A stretch of DNA of 64,000 bases from Chloroherpetonaceae bacterium (GTDB lineage: Bacteria > Bacteroidota > Chlorobiia > Chlorobiales > Chloroherpetonaceae): positions 62,001 through 126,000 of the forward strand of contig JANQGG010000005.1 in NCBI GenBank assembly GCA_028277445.1, in the 5' to 3' direction. Positions 1 through 9,304 of the stretch are shown piece after piece. Position numbers and translations under genes: made by a program. The notes under the pieces were generated by a model. That model was not told the DNA's origin and searched no databases. It was given only the letters and a program-made list of their open reading frames with translations. Position 1 is the first letter of the stretch; the number at the start of each line of letters is the position of its first letter.

Positions 1-1
1 T

Positions 2-862
2 GAAGATCATGCTTTTTTACGCCTAGGTTTTTCAGAACCTATTTCCCCATTTGAACTTAATGCATCCAATATTGTTGTCAAACATCAATCAGGCCTAAGC
101 CTCTCACCGGCAAGCCTTACCTTGGCCAAAGGCGGTTTGGGTATGATTGCGTCGTTTAAATCTTTGCCCTTAGCGCCTGGCGACTATACCGTTGAAGCAC
201 ATTCGCTTGTGGATATTTACCAGGGAAAGCTTGATACACTCTACCGCTCGCTTCCCTTTAGCGTTGAGGAACGTTCTACTTCCTTATTCTATATCGTTGG
301 CAGCAACATCGTATCGAAGCAGAAACTGAGCATTGAGTTCAATAAACCGGTTTTAGCCTCATCAGCCGAAAACTTTTCCAATTACCAACTCTCTCCTTTT
401 GGAGAAGTTACCGGCGCTCAATTAAGTAATGCCAATAAAACCCTCACGCTTACCATTTCCGGGGTAGAACTTGGTGGTTTGGGTTTTTCACAAACTCTTG
501 AAATTCAACAGTTATTGAGTGAGGACGGCTCAACCATAGACTCTCAAAACGGCGGCAACATTATTTCTTTTGATCAGGTTAAAGAGAATCTTAAGAATGC
601 TTTCGTATATCCGAATCCTTATCGTATATCGGGAAACTCTGCCGATATCGTGTTTGCCAATCTCACTCAATCGGGAACGATTGATATTTATACCCTCAGC
701 GGCAAGCATATCCAACGCATTATCTACAACACGAAAAACGGTGGGGCTCAATGGAATGCCAATGCGAAAGATGGAAAAAAGTTAGCAACGGGGATTTATA
801 TCTACCGGATCAAAAGTTCGAACGACGAGGAAAAATTCGGCAAACTGGCCATCATCAAATAA
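2..862 (+). CDS. Secreted protein with T9SS C-terminal sorting domain, 5' truncated
   Basis: The reading frame is open from base 2, so the gene starts upstream of the window; the TTG at 122 is not the real start. The last ~85 residues form a type IX secretion sorting domain: the YPNPY signature (codons around 608-622), a beta-sandwich with a Y-T-L-S-G-K strand, a G-I-Y-I-Y-R strand and the terminal K-L-A-I-I-K. Proteins of this kind cross the outer membrane through T9SS and are then cleaved or anchored. The remaining part is beta-rich with no recognised enzymatic motif, and may be an Ig-like or adhesin-type region. The stop codon overlaps a dispersed repeat. Confidence 0.8.
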   Translation, partial: EDHAFLRLGFSEPISPFELNASNIVVKHQSGLSLSPASLTLAKGGLGMIASFKSLPLAPGDYTVEAHSLVDIYQGKLDTLYRSLPFSVEERSTSLFYIVGSNIVSKQKLSIEFNKPVLASSAENFSNYQLSPFGEVTGAQLSNANKTLTLTISGVELGGLGFSQTLEIQQLLSEDGSTIDSQNGGNIISFDQVKENLKNAFVYPNPYRISGNSADIVFANLTQSGTIDIYTLSGKHIQRIIYNTKNGGAQWNANAKDGKKLATGIYIYRIKSSNDEEKFGKLAIIK

Positions 863-1249
863 ACTACGCCGCTGCCAGCCACTGGGATATCAGACAACAT
901 GGGAATAGCCTGTTGTTTTCGAGGCCACTTTCTGTGGCGGACAAAACTTGTCATTACCTATTTGTATTTGGCTTGTCCAAATAATTAACTGCTAATGATG
1001 AGGTTTTGTTTTTGTCGCTCCTGCGAAAGCAGGAGCCTATGGATACCTGCGTGCGCAGGTATGACCTGGTTGGTTGATGAACTTTAAATGAATGACTTCG
1101 TCATTTCTTTTTTGTGTTTTTGGCTTCCATTGCCAAAAATTCACCCTCAGCATGACTAATACATATGTTTTTGGTTATTGACGCCAAAAATTTCCGATTG
1201 CTAATGACGATTCACTAATAAGCTGCGCGATATTGAACCCTAAACAGAA
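860..1249. repeat. Composite palindromic repeat (REP/BIME-like), degenerate copy
   Basis: Begins with TAAACTACGCCGC at the stop codon of the T9SS protein and ends with a GATATTGAACCCTAAA segment near 1230-1246. Copies with the same two ends occur at 17768-17922 and 45213-45360. Between the ends lie small palindromes, such as the inverted arms CTCCTGC/GCAGGAG (about 1018-1034) and ACCTGCG/CGCAGGT (about 1044-1060), the segment shared inverted with 53901-53942, and GCTAATGACGA at 1200-1210. I see no gene in this 600-bp gap. Confidence 0.55.
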
Positions 1250-1253
1250 TAAA

Positions 1254-1284
1254 AAAAGCTACCGGGGTTTAACCGGTAGCTTTT
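1254..1284. terminator. Bidirectional intrinsic terminator
   Basis: A perfect 12-bp stem AAAAGCTACCGG (1254-1265) pairs with CCGGTAGCTTTT (1273-1284) around a 7-nt loop. It is flanked by an A-run and a T-run, so it can act in both directions. It lies between the repeat island and the short-chain reductase gene. Confidence 0.7.
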
Positions 1285-1492
1285 AAATTCTAAACGAATT
1301 TTTTCCTGCATATCTCACGAAAGAACATCACATTTAGTACTTAACCAAGGTCGAAAATATTCAATCAACACGTTGTGATTTTTGTCACAACTTATTGTTT
1401 TTCATTTTAAAAACAACCAACGATAAAAAACGATTTTTTTAACTGTGCCGTTTTTAAGTCCATATATCTTTTAATTCAACGTGACTGCAACG

Positions 1493-2374
1493 ATGACAAA
1501 ATCACAACTGAAAACAAAACCCATACAAGAGACTACATTTTTGATATCTGGCGCAACGGATGGTATTGGGAAAGTCACCGCATTAGAAATCGCTAAATTA
1601 GGCGCCAAAGTAACGCTGATCGGGCGAAATCCCGATAAAACCAAGCAGGTAACCGATGAAATACGAATGCTTTCCAATAATGAAGCGGTGGATTATTTCA
1701 TTGCGGATTTGTCCATTCAGGAAAACATTTACAACTTAGCTGAGGCCTACAAATCGCGACATTCGGTTTGCGATGTTCTCATAAACAATGCCGGAGCGCT
1801 ATTCACCTCCAGAAAGGAAAGTCATGATGGCATTGAAATGACTTTTGCGCTTAATCATTTAAACTACTTTTTGCTTACTCATTTGATGCTGCCATTAATG
1901 CCCCAAGATACGCACAGCCGGATTATCAATGTTTCTTCGATGGCGCACATGAGCGGTCGCATTAATTTTGATGATATTCAACAGCGCCGATTTTATAATG
2001 GTTGGGCAGCCTATGCTCAATCCAAGCTTGCCAATGTACTTTTGGCCGGAAAGCTTGAACAGACTTCAATTTCAACCAACGCATTGCACCCTGGAATTGT
2101 AGCCACAAAATTTGCAGCCAATAATGGTTTTATGGGATCGCTTTTAAGAAACGCCATGAACCTTTTTTCAATATCTCCGGAAGAAGGCTCCAAGACATCA
2201 ATTTATTTAGCCACTTCGGAGGAGGTTGTTGGTATTAACGGTAAGTATTTTGATAACATGAAAGCCCTTCGTTCGTCAAGCGAAAGTTACGATAAGGCTA
2301 TTGCAAAACGGCTTTGGGAGCTTAGCCTGGAAATGACCGGATTAAAAGAACCTTATGTTCAAAAAGCCGCCTAA
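1493..2374 (+). CDS. Short-chain dehydrogenase/reductase (retinol dehydrogenase-like)
   Basis: NAD(P)H-dependent Rossmann-fold oxidoreductase of the SDR family, cytoplasmic, substrate unknown. From the ATG at 1493 the glycine-rich cofactor loop G-A-T-D-G-I-G is at residues 20-26, NNAG at 98-101, the catalytic serines at 148/149 and the Y-A-Q-S-K active site at 174-178. The motif set and the H-P-G-I-V-A-T-K segment after it resemble the RDH11/retinol dehydrogenase-like branch. A GTG four codons upstream (1481) is an alternative start; neither has a Shine-Dalgarno. The gene stands alone, with a terminator upstream. A role in lipid or quinone reduction is possible but cannot be read from the sequence. 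Confidence 0.85.
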   Translation: MTKSQLKTKPIQETTFLISGATDGIGKVTALEIAKLGAKVTLIGRNPDKTKQVTDEIRMLSNNEAVDYFIADLSIQENIYNLAEAYKSRHSVCDVLINNAGALFTSRKESHDGIEMTFALNHLNYFLLTHLMLPLMPQDTHSRIINVSSMAHMSGRINFDDIQQRRFYNGWAAYAQSKLANVLLAGKLEQTSISTNALHPGIVATKFAANNGFMGSLLRNAMNLFSISPEEGSKTSIYLATSEEVVGINGKYFDNMKALRSSSESYDKAIAKRLWELSLEMTGLKEPYVQKAA

Positions 2375-2510
2375 TTTTTTTGATGCGCAAGCCTATCCCC
2401 CGATTCTTGCTTTAAGGTTATTAGAAATTTTCCGGTTATTTTATTTCAGGATAGCCTTGAAGAAATTTTCGGGCTATCGCTTTATAACGTATTAAATCAT
2501 TATCACTTAC

Positions 2511-3095
2511 ATGAAAAGTATTTGTGTGTTTTGTGGCTCTAATTCCGGTTCAAATTCCATCTACAAAGAAGCGGCCATTCAATTAGCACGCTACCTTGCC
2601 GGGCGCAACATCAAGCTTGTTTATGGCGGCGGTAGCATCGGGTTAATGGGCGCGATCTCCGAAGCGGTTCTTCAGCAAGGTGGTCAGGTTATCGGTATTA
2701 TCCCAAAATTTCTTGCAGAAAAAGAATTGGCGCAAACCAATGTAACTCACCTTCATATTGTTGATTCTATGCACGAACGTAAAGCCTTAATGGCTGAACT
2801 TTCGGATGGATTTATTGCATTGCCCGGTGGCATTGGCACTTTGGAAGAGCTGTTTGAAGTCTATACTTGGGGGCAACTTGGATTGCATATTAAACCTTGT
2901 GGCCTATTGAATATCAACGGGTATTACAATCATCTGATTTCATTTTTACATCACATGGTTGGCGAGCAATTTTTGAAACCGATAAACCTGGATATGTTAT
3001 TGATTGATCAGACGCCCGAAGGCCTTCTTGAAAAAATGGCGGGGTACCAATCACCAAAAGTTAATAAATGGATTGAAAGTCAAAGCCAAACTTAA
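2511..3095 (+). CDS. LOG family protein (TIGR00730 type)
   Basis: 194 residues, the usual length of the family. The Rossmann-like fold shows GGGSIGLMG at 39-47 and the diagnostic PGGIGTLEE at 105-113. Members in plants and some bacteria are cytokinin riboside 5'-monophosphate phosphoribohydrolases; in other bacteria they act as general nucleotide 5'-monophosphate nucleosidases. The arginine of the S-M-H-E-R-K segment (residues 86-91) is also conserved in active members, so enzymatic activity is likely. The substrate cannot be deduced. Wrongly called lysine decarboxylase in older annotations. Confidence 0.88.
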   Translation: MKSICVFCGSNSGSNSIYKEAAIQLARYLAGRNIKLVYGGGSIGLMGAISEAVLQQGGQVIGIIPKFLAEKELAQTNVTHLHIVDSMHERKALMAELSDGFIALPGGIGTLEELFEVYTWGQLGLHIKPCGLLNINGYYNHLISFLHHMVGEQFLKPINLDMLLIDQTPEGLLEKMAGYQSPKVNKWIESQSQT

Positions 3096-3121
3096 AGCTT
3101 CAAACGCTAACAAATAAAAGT

Positions 3122-3472
3122 ATGACCGATCACCTTTTCTTTATTCTTGGCCTCTCATTGCTCCTTGTTCATGAAATGGACGCCATACGTTGCAAAGAAT
3201 GGAAAATGTTTCCGGGATTATCTCTTCTGGATGATAAAACGGGATATATTGTTTTTGTGGCGGCCCATCTTCCGCTATTAGTTTTTATCCTTTATGGTCT
3301 TTTACTAACCAACGTCGGTGACTTCGCCCATGCCGTCAGTTACTTTCTGATCGTTCATTTTGGTTTGCATCTTTTGTTTTTAAAACACAAAAACAACGGA
3401 TTTAAAGATATTTTTTCATGGCTGATTATTTCAGGCGCAAGTTTGTGCGGCCTTTTACACCTTACGCTTTAA
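3122..3472 (+). CDS. Small membrane protein, DUF6713-like
   Basis: 116 residues with four predicted membrane segments (about 5-20, 41-62, 70-87 and 97-115). The N-terminal H-E-M-D-A-I-R motif sits at the end of the first segment and recalls the DUF6713 family. Function unknown. It begins 26 bp after the LOG gene and may share its transcript. Confidence 0.6.
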   Translation: MTDHLFFILGLSLLLVHEMDAIRCKEWKMFPGLSLLDDKTGYIVFVAAHLPLLVFILYGLLLTNVGDFAHAVSYFLIVHFGLHLLFLKHKNNGFKDIFSWLIISGASLCGLLHLTL

Positions 3473-3652
3473 CCAATATCACCCAGTTCCCACTGATTCG
3501 CCTTTCGTTATAAAATTTGAAACTTTCTCAATAAAGAGGGCTTAGAAAGAAAAATAGATCGCTTTTTGTCGATAAATCTTACATGCAATTTGTTTGAAAT
3601 CCATAACGAATAGAGTAGATTTAAATAGGCATTCGGTTTTTTAACATTCAAA

Positions 3653-4207
3653 ATGGTATTTATCATGCTTTATAATCGTTTTATCCGAATAATTGAAAAT
3701 CATGCTGACTCTTTAACCAAAAATTGGATTAAAGAGATCAAATCAAATTCTGGCACTCAAAATTACGCCAAATTAACTGATGCAGAACTGCACAATATCG
3801 TTTATGATGTTTATAAAAAGCTGGGGCATTGGATAACCAAGGATGAGCATTTGCTGAAAGAAATATGCGAGTATTTTGTTGCAAACGCCCGAAAATTAAG
3901 TAAAGAGAATTTTAAACTCAGTGAAGTTATTTACGCAACCATTCTAGCCAGGGTTGAATTATGGAAGTATTTGACGTCTCAAGGTATGATAAGCGATGCC
4001 GTGGATTTAAACCGTGCTATGGACTTTTCCCAACGCATTAATTACTTTTTTGATAAAGCCATTTATTTTACCACCATCGGTTTTGAAACCACTCATTTAA
4101 ACGATGATGACCTTAATGAGCCGGATGGGTTCTTTGATAAACTATTTGAATCGTTTAAAATTTTGCTCATTAAAGACGCAACCGAAAATCTACCGGACAA
4201 AATTTAA
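3653..4207 (+). CDS. RsbRD N-terminal domain-like protein
   Basis: 184-residue, mostly helical soluble protein. Its start (R-I-I-E-N-H-A-D-S-L-T-K-N-W) and the helical pattern resemble the RsbRD_N domain found at the N-terminus of stressosome RsbR paralogues, but no STAS domain follows. It may be a stand-alone sensor of the general stress or anti-sigma network; an RsbW-like kinase is encoded at 56620-57045. ATG 3665 is a second possible start. It ends 6 bp before the next gene, so the two are probably co-transcribed. Confidence 0.5.
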   Translation: MVFIMLYNRFIRIIENHADSLTKNWIKEIKSNSGTQNYAKLTDAELHNIVYDVYKKLGHWITKDEHLLKEICEYFVANARKLSKENFKLSEVIYATILARVELWKYLTSQGMISDAVDLNRAMDFSQRINYFFDKAIYFTTIGFETTHLNDDDLNEPDGFFDKLFESFKILLIKDATENLPDKI

Positions 4208-4213
4208 CCGGTT

Positions 4214-4792
4214 ATGTCTAAACGGCTTCTGGTCCCCCATTTTGTTGTTTTTGGTTCAGCGCATCAATCCGGTAGCTATATCCTTTGTATTGAAATCACA
4301 ACGCCAATTTTTCTTTCCATCGGCCGTTTTAAAAACGGCCAAAAACTTTTGTTCGAAAAAGGCCAATACATTTATATCGGCTCAGCTATGGGTAGTTATG
4401 CCCGCTATCCCCTTTATCGTAGAATTATTCGGCATGCCAAGCGTTCGGAGCATGGGTGTGATCAGCCCATATTAAGTCGGCTTCAGGAAGATTTGTTAGG
4501 GTGTGGTTTAGGAAAAGAAAATCTAGCCTTTTCTACAAAAAACTTGTTTTGGAATATAGATTACCTTCTGGAATGTAAGGAATGCATTATAAACCGGGTT
4601 TATGCTCTGCGATCTGAAACACCATTGGAAACCAAATTGGTCTGTTCTATTCAAAACCACACCGATGTTTCAATACCCCATAACGGATTAGGCGCCAACG
4701 ACTCCCCAGGCAACACGCACTTTTTGAAAGTACCCGGAAATGATAAGTGGTGGAACGGCCTCGAACGAAAGCTTAATCTACTTATGGAATAG
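4214..4792 (+). CDS. GIY-YIG-like DUF123 domain protein
   Basis: 192 residues. Visible family features are the G-S-Y-I-L-C strand near residue 20, the G-Q-Y-I-Y-I-G-S-A-M-G motif (about 49-59, the GIY-YIG equivalent), an arginine-rich helix with R-I-I-R-H-A-K, the N-I-D-Y-L-L segment and a C-terminal G-L-G-A-N-D-S. DUF123 proteins are predicted nucleases related to the endonuclease III-associated domain of archaea, and biochemical function is unproven. Convergent with the HU gene, with only 4 bp between the stop codons. Confidence 0.7.
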   Translation: MSKRLLVPHFVVFGSAHQSGSYILCIEITTPIFLSIGRFKNGQKLLFEKGQYIYIGSAMGSYARYPLYRRIIRHAKRSEHGCDQPILSRLQEDLLGCGLGKENLAFSTKNLFWNIDYLLECKECIINRVYALRSETPLETKLVCSIQNHTDVSIPHNGLGANDSPGNTHFLKVPGNDKWWNGLERKLNLLME

Positions 4793-4796
4793 ATAT

Positions 4797-5105
4797 TTAG
4801 TCTTCCAAGTTCAACGTATCGGGCTTGTAACTTTCACTAACGGCTGTTTTAAATTCTTTGGAGATTTTAAATGTAGGAACGAACTTCTCTTTGATGGTTA
4901 CTTTTTCGCCAGTTCTTGGATTTCGAGCCAAACGTTTATTTTTTTTCCGGACATTATATGTGCCGAAACCTCTAATTTCAATACGTTCACCTGCTTTTAA
5001 AGCCTCTATCACCGATTCAATAAAACCATCAACTACCGTTTCTGTTTCCTGTTTGGTTAGGCCGGTTCTTGAAGCAATGATACTGACAATATCTGCCTTA
5101 GTCAC
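4797..5105 (-). CDS. HU/IHF family DNA-binding protein
   Basis: 102-residue nucleoid protein that bends DNA as a dimer. N-terminal helices M-T-K-A-D-I-V, the I-R-G-F-G-T-Y turn and the arm R-N-P-R-T-G-E (about 61-67), whose proline intercalates between bases, are all present. An acidic C-terminal tail (L-N-L-E-D) extends about ten residues past the usual HU end. HU versus IHF cannot be decided from sequence alone. The 117-bp gap to the next minus-strand gene can hold its promoter. Confidence 0.92.
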   Translation of the reverse strand: MTKADIVSIIASRTGLTKQETETVVDGFIESVIEALKAGERIEIRGFGTYNVRKKNKRLARNPRTGEKVTIKEKFVPTFKISKEFKTAVSESYKPDTLNLED

Positions 5106-5222
5106 GGTTCAATGAATTAAAAGTTCGAAAGAATTACGTGTAAATCAATTGATAAAACATACACAATAAATAGTTTTAAATCAATCACTTACATATTATA
5201 AGCTTAAAGATAGCATTTTCAG

Positions 5223-5597
5223 TTATTTCTCAAAAAAAAGAATTTTAAGAGAAACCACAAATAAAAGCACCCCAAAGCTTTTCTTTAAAACAAGGCTGGG
5301 AATAGAAACGGAAATCTTGGAGCCCAAAAACGCGCCAAAAAACAATCCTAACGCTATTAAGAGCCCATATCGGACATGATCAACTGCAATCTTACCGGAT
5401 AAATAATACTCCATAGCGCCAAGAATCCCTACGGGCAAAAGCAATGCAACCAGCGAAGTGCCGCTGGCTTCGTGTTGAGTAAATCCAAGAAAAAGCAATC
5501 CGGGAATGATAATAAGACCGCCGCCAACACCAAATAAACCGGAAAGAACTCCGGCGGCAAGGCCTATGATCAACACCCACAAAATTGTTATATCCAT
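5223..5597 (-). CDS. Half-size TauE/SafE family membrane protein
   Basis: 124 residues with four membrane segments, matching one half of the usual ~250-residue sulfite exporter TauE/SafE (DUF81) fold. It carries one copy of the G-V-G-G-G-L-I-I-I-P motif and A-S-G-T-S-L. Full-length members have two such halves, so this one may work as a homodimer. Its start is 3 bp from the ftsH stop codon, so it is most likely the last gene of an hpt-ftsH-tauE transcript. Substrate unknown. Confidence 0.78.
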   Translation of the reverse strand: MDITILWVLIIGLAAGVLSGLFGVGGGLIIIPGLLFLGFTQHEASGTSLVALLLPVGILGAMEYYLSGKIAVDHVRYGLLIALGLFFGAFLGSKISVSIPSLVLKKSFGVLLFVVSLKILFFEK

Positions 5598-5600
5598 GAG

Positions 5601-7601
5601 TTAGACGGCTGTTAGCGTTTCGCCTTTGATTAATTTTTCAATCTCTTCCGAATCCAAAACTTCGCGCTCAACCAAGGCCTTAGACATCCGATGCAAGACA
5701 TCAATATTCTCAATGAGAATGTTTTTTGCATTTGTCATGCATTGCGTAACGATGTGACGTATTTCGATATCTATCTGCGTTGCGGTTTCTTCGCTATAAT
5801 CGCGGCCCTGACTCATTTCGCGCCCCAAAAACACTTCATGCCCGGCATGGCCATAATTGACCGGCCCTAGCTTGTCGCTCATTCCCCATTCACAAACCAT
5901 TTTCCGTGCCAGTTCCGTAGCGCGCTCAATGTCGTTACCGGCGCCCGAACTGATCTCCTTGAAAATAATTTCTTCGGCTGCCCGCCCACCCATTGCATAG
6001 GTAATCATGGCAATAAGGTACTTTTTATCGTAGGTGTACCTGTCTTCCAATGGTAAATACGATGTAACGCCCAGTGAACGGCCTCTGGGTATGATGGTTA
6101 CTTTATGCACCGGATCGGAACCTTCGGTATGCTTTGCCACCAACACATGACCGGATTCATGATAGGCCGTAATCTCTTTTTGTTTTGGGGTGATATAAAT
6201 GCTTTTGCGTTCCGGCCCCATTAAAACTTTATCGCGAGCCTCTTCAAAATTATCGATAGTCACCGTTTTTTGCGATTTACGCGAGGCCAAAATGCTGGCT
6301 TCATTAACCAGATTGGCCAGGTCTGCGCCAACAAATCCCGGTGTGCTTTTAGCTATGGTGGAAAGATCAACATTGCTATCCAGCGGCACTTTTTTTGTAT
6401 GTATTTTTAGGATTTCTTCTCGGCCAATAATATCGGGCTTATCGACCACAACCTGGCGATCAAAACGACCTGGCCTTAAAATCGCTGAATCTAACACATC
6501 GGGCCTGTTGGTTGCCGCAATCAAAATGACATTATCATTCGTGCTAAAGCCATCCATTTCAACCAAGAGCTGGTTGAGGGTTTGCTCACGCTCATCATGG
6601 CCGCCGCCTAAGCCGGCGCCACGCTGGCGGCCAACGGCGTCAATTTCATCAATAAAAATAATACATGGCGAGTGGCGTTTGGCTTGTTCAAAAAGGTCTC
6701 GCACGCGCGAAGCGCCAACCCCGACAAACATTTCCACAAAATCAGCGCCGGACATTGAAAAATAAGGCACGCCGGCTTCGCCGGCTACCGCTTTGGCCAG
6801 CAAGGTTTTACCGGTTCCCGGAGGGCCTAGAAGCAACACGCCTTTTGGGACTTTTCCACCCAAACGCTGGAATTTTTCGGGTTCTTTTAAAAACTCAACA
6901 ACTTCGCCAAGCTCTTCTTTGGCTTCATTAACACCGGCGACATCTTTAAATGTGGTTTTAATATCGAACTCGGAGATCATTTTGGCGCGGCTGCGGCCAA
7001 AATTAAAAATGTTCTTTGCCGGGCCATTTTGATTTGAAACGCGCCGAACCACAAAATAATAGATGAAGCCAAGCAATATCCAGGGCCCTAGCATGATCAA
7101 TAAGTTGATCCATCCATCACTGGCCGGCTTTACTTCAAAACGAACGCCTTTTTTAACAAGCTCATCGGCAATAGCGGTATTAAACTCCGGCAAACGAACC
7201 ATAAACCGAAGCTGGTTTTTAACACTTTTATCGGTAAGCTCAATTTTTTCGTATCGCTTTAGCTCGCCGTATAATACGCTGGAACCTTCGCCACTGACTT
7301 CAACCACACATTCAGCAATATTATTGGTAGCCAATAAACGAATAAATTCGTTGTATGTGATTTCGGGCTCTAAATCGGACTTAAACACTTTTTGCAGCAT
7401 GACAAAGATCACCAAAAACATCATGCTAAACAGTAGGATTCTTATGATCCGCTTGAACCCGTCGTTTTGAGCGCCGCCGCCCGTTCCAAAACCTCCCGAA
7501 TTAAAATCCTCGTCCTGGACAGGCTTAAACCGGTTTCTTAAATCCTGCTTTTTCTTGTTTGGTGTTTGGGTAACTTGTTTTTGCTTTTCGTGATCTGACA
7601 T
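5601..7601 (-). CDS. ftsH: ATP-dependent zinc metalloprotease FtsH
   Basis: Membrane-anchored AAA+ protease that degrades unassembled membrane proteins and regulators. The ORF can be opened at 7616, but the second methionine (M-S-D-H-E-K at 7601) is the better start. Counted from 7616: first membrane helix ~56-77, periplasmic domain, second helix ~171-190, Walker A GPPGTGKT 264-271, Walker B with F-I-D-E ~321-324, second region of homology ~368-386, and the zinc site H-E-S-G-H at 486-490 (alanine replaced by serine). Length is normal for Bacteroidota-type FtsH. Lies downstream of hpt, an arrangement also common in other phyla. Confidence 0.97.
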   Translation of the reverse strand: MSDHEKQKQVTQTPNKKKQDLRNRFKPVQDEDFNSGGFGTGGGAQNDGFKRIIRILLFSMMFLVIFVMLQKVFKSDLEPEITYNEFIRLLATNNIAECVVEVSGEGSSVLYGELKRYEKIELTDKSVKNQLRFMVRLPEFNTAIADELVKKGVRFEVKPASDGWINLLIMLGPWILLGFIYYFVVRRVSNQNGPAKNIFNFGRSRAKMISEFDIKTTFKDVAGVNEAKEELGEVVEFLKEPEKFQRLGGKVPKGVLLLGPPGTGKTLLAKAVAGEAGVPYFSMSGADFVEMFVGVGASRVRDLFEQAKRHSPCIIFIDEIDAVGRQRGAGLGGGHDEREQTLNQLLVEMDGFSTNDNVILIAATNRPDVLDSAILRPGRFDRQVVVDKPDIIGREEILKIHTKKVPLDSNVDLSTIAKSTPGFVGADLANLVNEASILASRKSQKTVTIDNFEEARDKVLMGPERKSIYITPKQKEITAYHESGHVLVAKHTEGSDPVHKVTIIPRGRSLGVTSYLPLEDRYTYDKKYLIAMITYAMGGRAAEEIIFKEISSGAGNDIERATELARKMVCEWGMSDKLGPVNYGHAGHEVFLGREMSQGRDYSEETATQIDIEIRHIVTQCMTNAKNILIENIDVLHRMSKALVEREVLDSEEIEKLIKGETLTAV

Positions 7602-7634
7602 ATAAGTTAATCTCAATCCATTAATGTTTTCTAA

Positions 7635-8213
7635 TTACAACTCCTGATTTAGACTGTAAATGCTTTTTAAGTTGCGTTTGAGTTGCTTGTAATCTAAACC
7701 ATAACCTATTACAAATTGTTTCGGAATCCTAAAGCCGACATAGTCCAACTCAAACTCCAAATTTGCGACCTCTTCTTTTAGTAATAATGTGCAAAATCGC
7801 AGACTTTTCGGATTGTGCTTTAAAATTTCTTTTCGGATGTAGTGCAAAGAAAGCCCAGAATCAACAATATCTTCAACGACCAGTACATCGCGATTTTCAA
7901 TATTGGCATCAATGGATTTAAGCAATCTGATCTGTCCCGAAGATATCTTTTCATTACCATAACTGGAAAGTTTGTAGAAATCAACTTCCAGGTCTATGGC
8001 CTCTATTGCTCGAATTAAATCGGAAAGAAAAACAAACGACCCATTCAGAATGCCAATGAAAATCGGATGACTCCCCAAATAATCCTGCTCAATTTCTGTA
8101 CCCAATTCCCGAACACGCTTTTGAATTTGCGCCTCACCGATAAACTCCCGAAACTCATCCTGTTCGATACGGATCATATTCGTTGATAAATGAACCGATT
8201 GCTTTTCATCCAT
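7635..8213 (-). CDS. hpt: Hypoxanthine phosphoribosyltransferase
   Basis: Purine salvage enzyme that converts hypoxanthine (and guanine) plus PRPP to IMP/GMP. The PRPP-binding motif V-V-E-D-I-V-D-S-G is clear (about residues 112-120 from the ATG at 8213), preceded by the G-I-L-N-G-S-F loop and K-L-S-S-Y segment. The frame could open at 8243; M-D-E-K-Q at 8213, or a methionine 12 residues further in, gives a length nearer the usual ~175-190. Upstream of ftsH with a 33-bp gap, probably one operon. A terminator-like hairpin sits in its leader (8309-8327). Confidence 0.93.
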   Translation of the reverse strand: MDEKQSVHLSTNMIRIEQDEFREFIGEAQIQKRVRELGTEIEQDYLGSHPIFIGILNGSFVFLSDLIRAIEAIDLEVDFYKLSSYGNEKISSGQIRLLKSIDANIENRDVLVVEDIVDSGLSLHYIRKEILKHNPKSLRFCTLLLKEEVANLEFELDYVGFRIPKQFVIGYGLDYKQLKRNLKSIYSLNQEL

Positions 8214-8300
8214 AACGCCATTGAAGTTTCTTTTAAAATACAATAGCCTGTAATATACAAATTTAATTAGTCAATTGAATTTCAAACGGTAAATGAATGC

Positions 8301-8327
8301 ATAAAAAAAAGACCTTCGGGTAGTCTT
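8301..8327 (-). promoter_or_regulatory. Terminator-like hairpin in the hpt leader
   Basis: On the minus strand an AAGAC/GTCTT stem with a C-G-A-A apex (8309-8327) is followed by eight T residues (8303-8310). It lies about 90 nt before the hpt start codon, inside the divergent hpt/yicC spacer, so it would act as an attenuator of hpt or stop antisense transcription. Confidence 0.35.
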
Positions 8328-8404
8328 ATCATATAAAATTCATTATATTGAAAGATTTTCAAAAAGAGCCCTTCTTAAATTAAGCATAGATTTTCTGAAG
8401 CACT

Positions 8405-9292
8405 ATGATAGAAAGCATGACAGGATTTGGTTCCGGGGAATGCTCTGAAGAAGGTTTCAGAGCAACGGCTGAAGTCAGGTCTGTTAACAACCGATTTACC
8501 GAAATATCCATTAAACTACCCAGGCAATTCACCACAAAAGAGCTGGATGCAAAAGAGCTGATTCGGAAAAAAATAAAGCGCGGTAAAATAACCGTTCAAA
8601 TTCAGTTGGAACGCGGCATTGAAACTCAGGCGCCTATTCGGGTAAAAGAAGATATGGTAAAAGCTTATTCAAATTTACTCTCTAAAATTCGCGAGCTTTC
8701 AGGCATTCAAGAGCAGGTCAAACTGGAGCATCTCTTGAAATTTTCAGATATCTTTGAACCGATCATCAATGAATCCGATGAGCTTGAAAAGGAGTGGCAA
8801 ATTATAACCCAAGCTTTGGATTCGGCGTTAGATTCGTTGCGAGAAATGCGTTGCAAAGAAGGCCTTGAACTGTTTCATGACTTTCAGTCGCGGATTGCCA
8901 CCATTAATCATTTGCTTACCGAAATTCAGGAACTTTCCATAAACAGTATAGAAGAAACAAAAGACAAGCTCCGGCAGAAAGTTCGTGAAGTTTTGGAAGA
9001 CGAGTCTAAACTAAGCCGTGAGCGCTTGGAAATGGAAGTGGTGTTGATTGCCGATAAGTTGGATATTACTGAAGAATGTGTCAGGTTTCGAAGCCACAAC
9101 AAGTACTTTTTGGATGCTTTGGAAAATGATGAACCCGATATCGGGAAAAAGCTTAATTTTTTGCTGCAAGAGCAAGTACGTGAAGCCAATACCATTGCAT
9201 CGAAATCGCAACATTCGGATATCTCTCAAAAAATTGTTCTCATAAAAGAAGAGTTGGAAAAATTGCGTGAACAAGTCCAAAATGTCCAATAA
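8405..9292 (+). CDS. yicC: YicC/YloC family endoribonuclease
   Basis: 295 residues, the usual family size. The N-terminal signature M-I-E-S-M-T-G-F-G is exact, and the conserved C-terminal half includes the R-L-E-M-E-V segment, the E-E-C-V-R-F-R-S-H region and G-K-K-L-N-F-L-L-Q-E. E. coli YicC is a metal-dependent endoribonuclease implicated in small-RNA decay. First gene of a tight yicC-gmk-rpoZ-VOC group (gaps 12, 12 and 27 bp), a conserved gene order in many bacteria. Confidence 0.93.
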   Translation: MIESMTGFGSGECSEEGFRATAEVRSVNNRFTEISIKLPRQFTTKELDAKELIRKKIKRGKITVQIQLERGIETQAPIRVKEDMVKAYSNLLSKIRELSGIQEQVKLEHLLKFSDIFEPIINESDELEKEWQIITQALDSALDSLREMRCKEGLELFHDFQSRIATINHLLTEIQELSINSIEETKDKLRQKVREVLEDESKLSRERLEMEVVLIADKLDITEECVRFRSHNKYFLDALENDEPDIGKKLNFLLQEQVREANTIASKSQHSDISQKIVLIKEELEKLREQVQNVQ

Positions 9293-9304
9293 ACCCAACC
9301 ATTC

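Noticed and set aside
751-984. 77-codon plus-strand frame
   Set aside because: Overlaps the T9SS gene end in another frame and runs into a dispersed repeat.
6199-6765. 188-codon plus-strand frame inside ftsH
   Set aside because: It is antisense to a strongly conserved gene and has no start signal, domain or compositional support.
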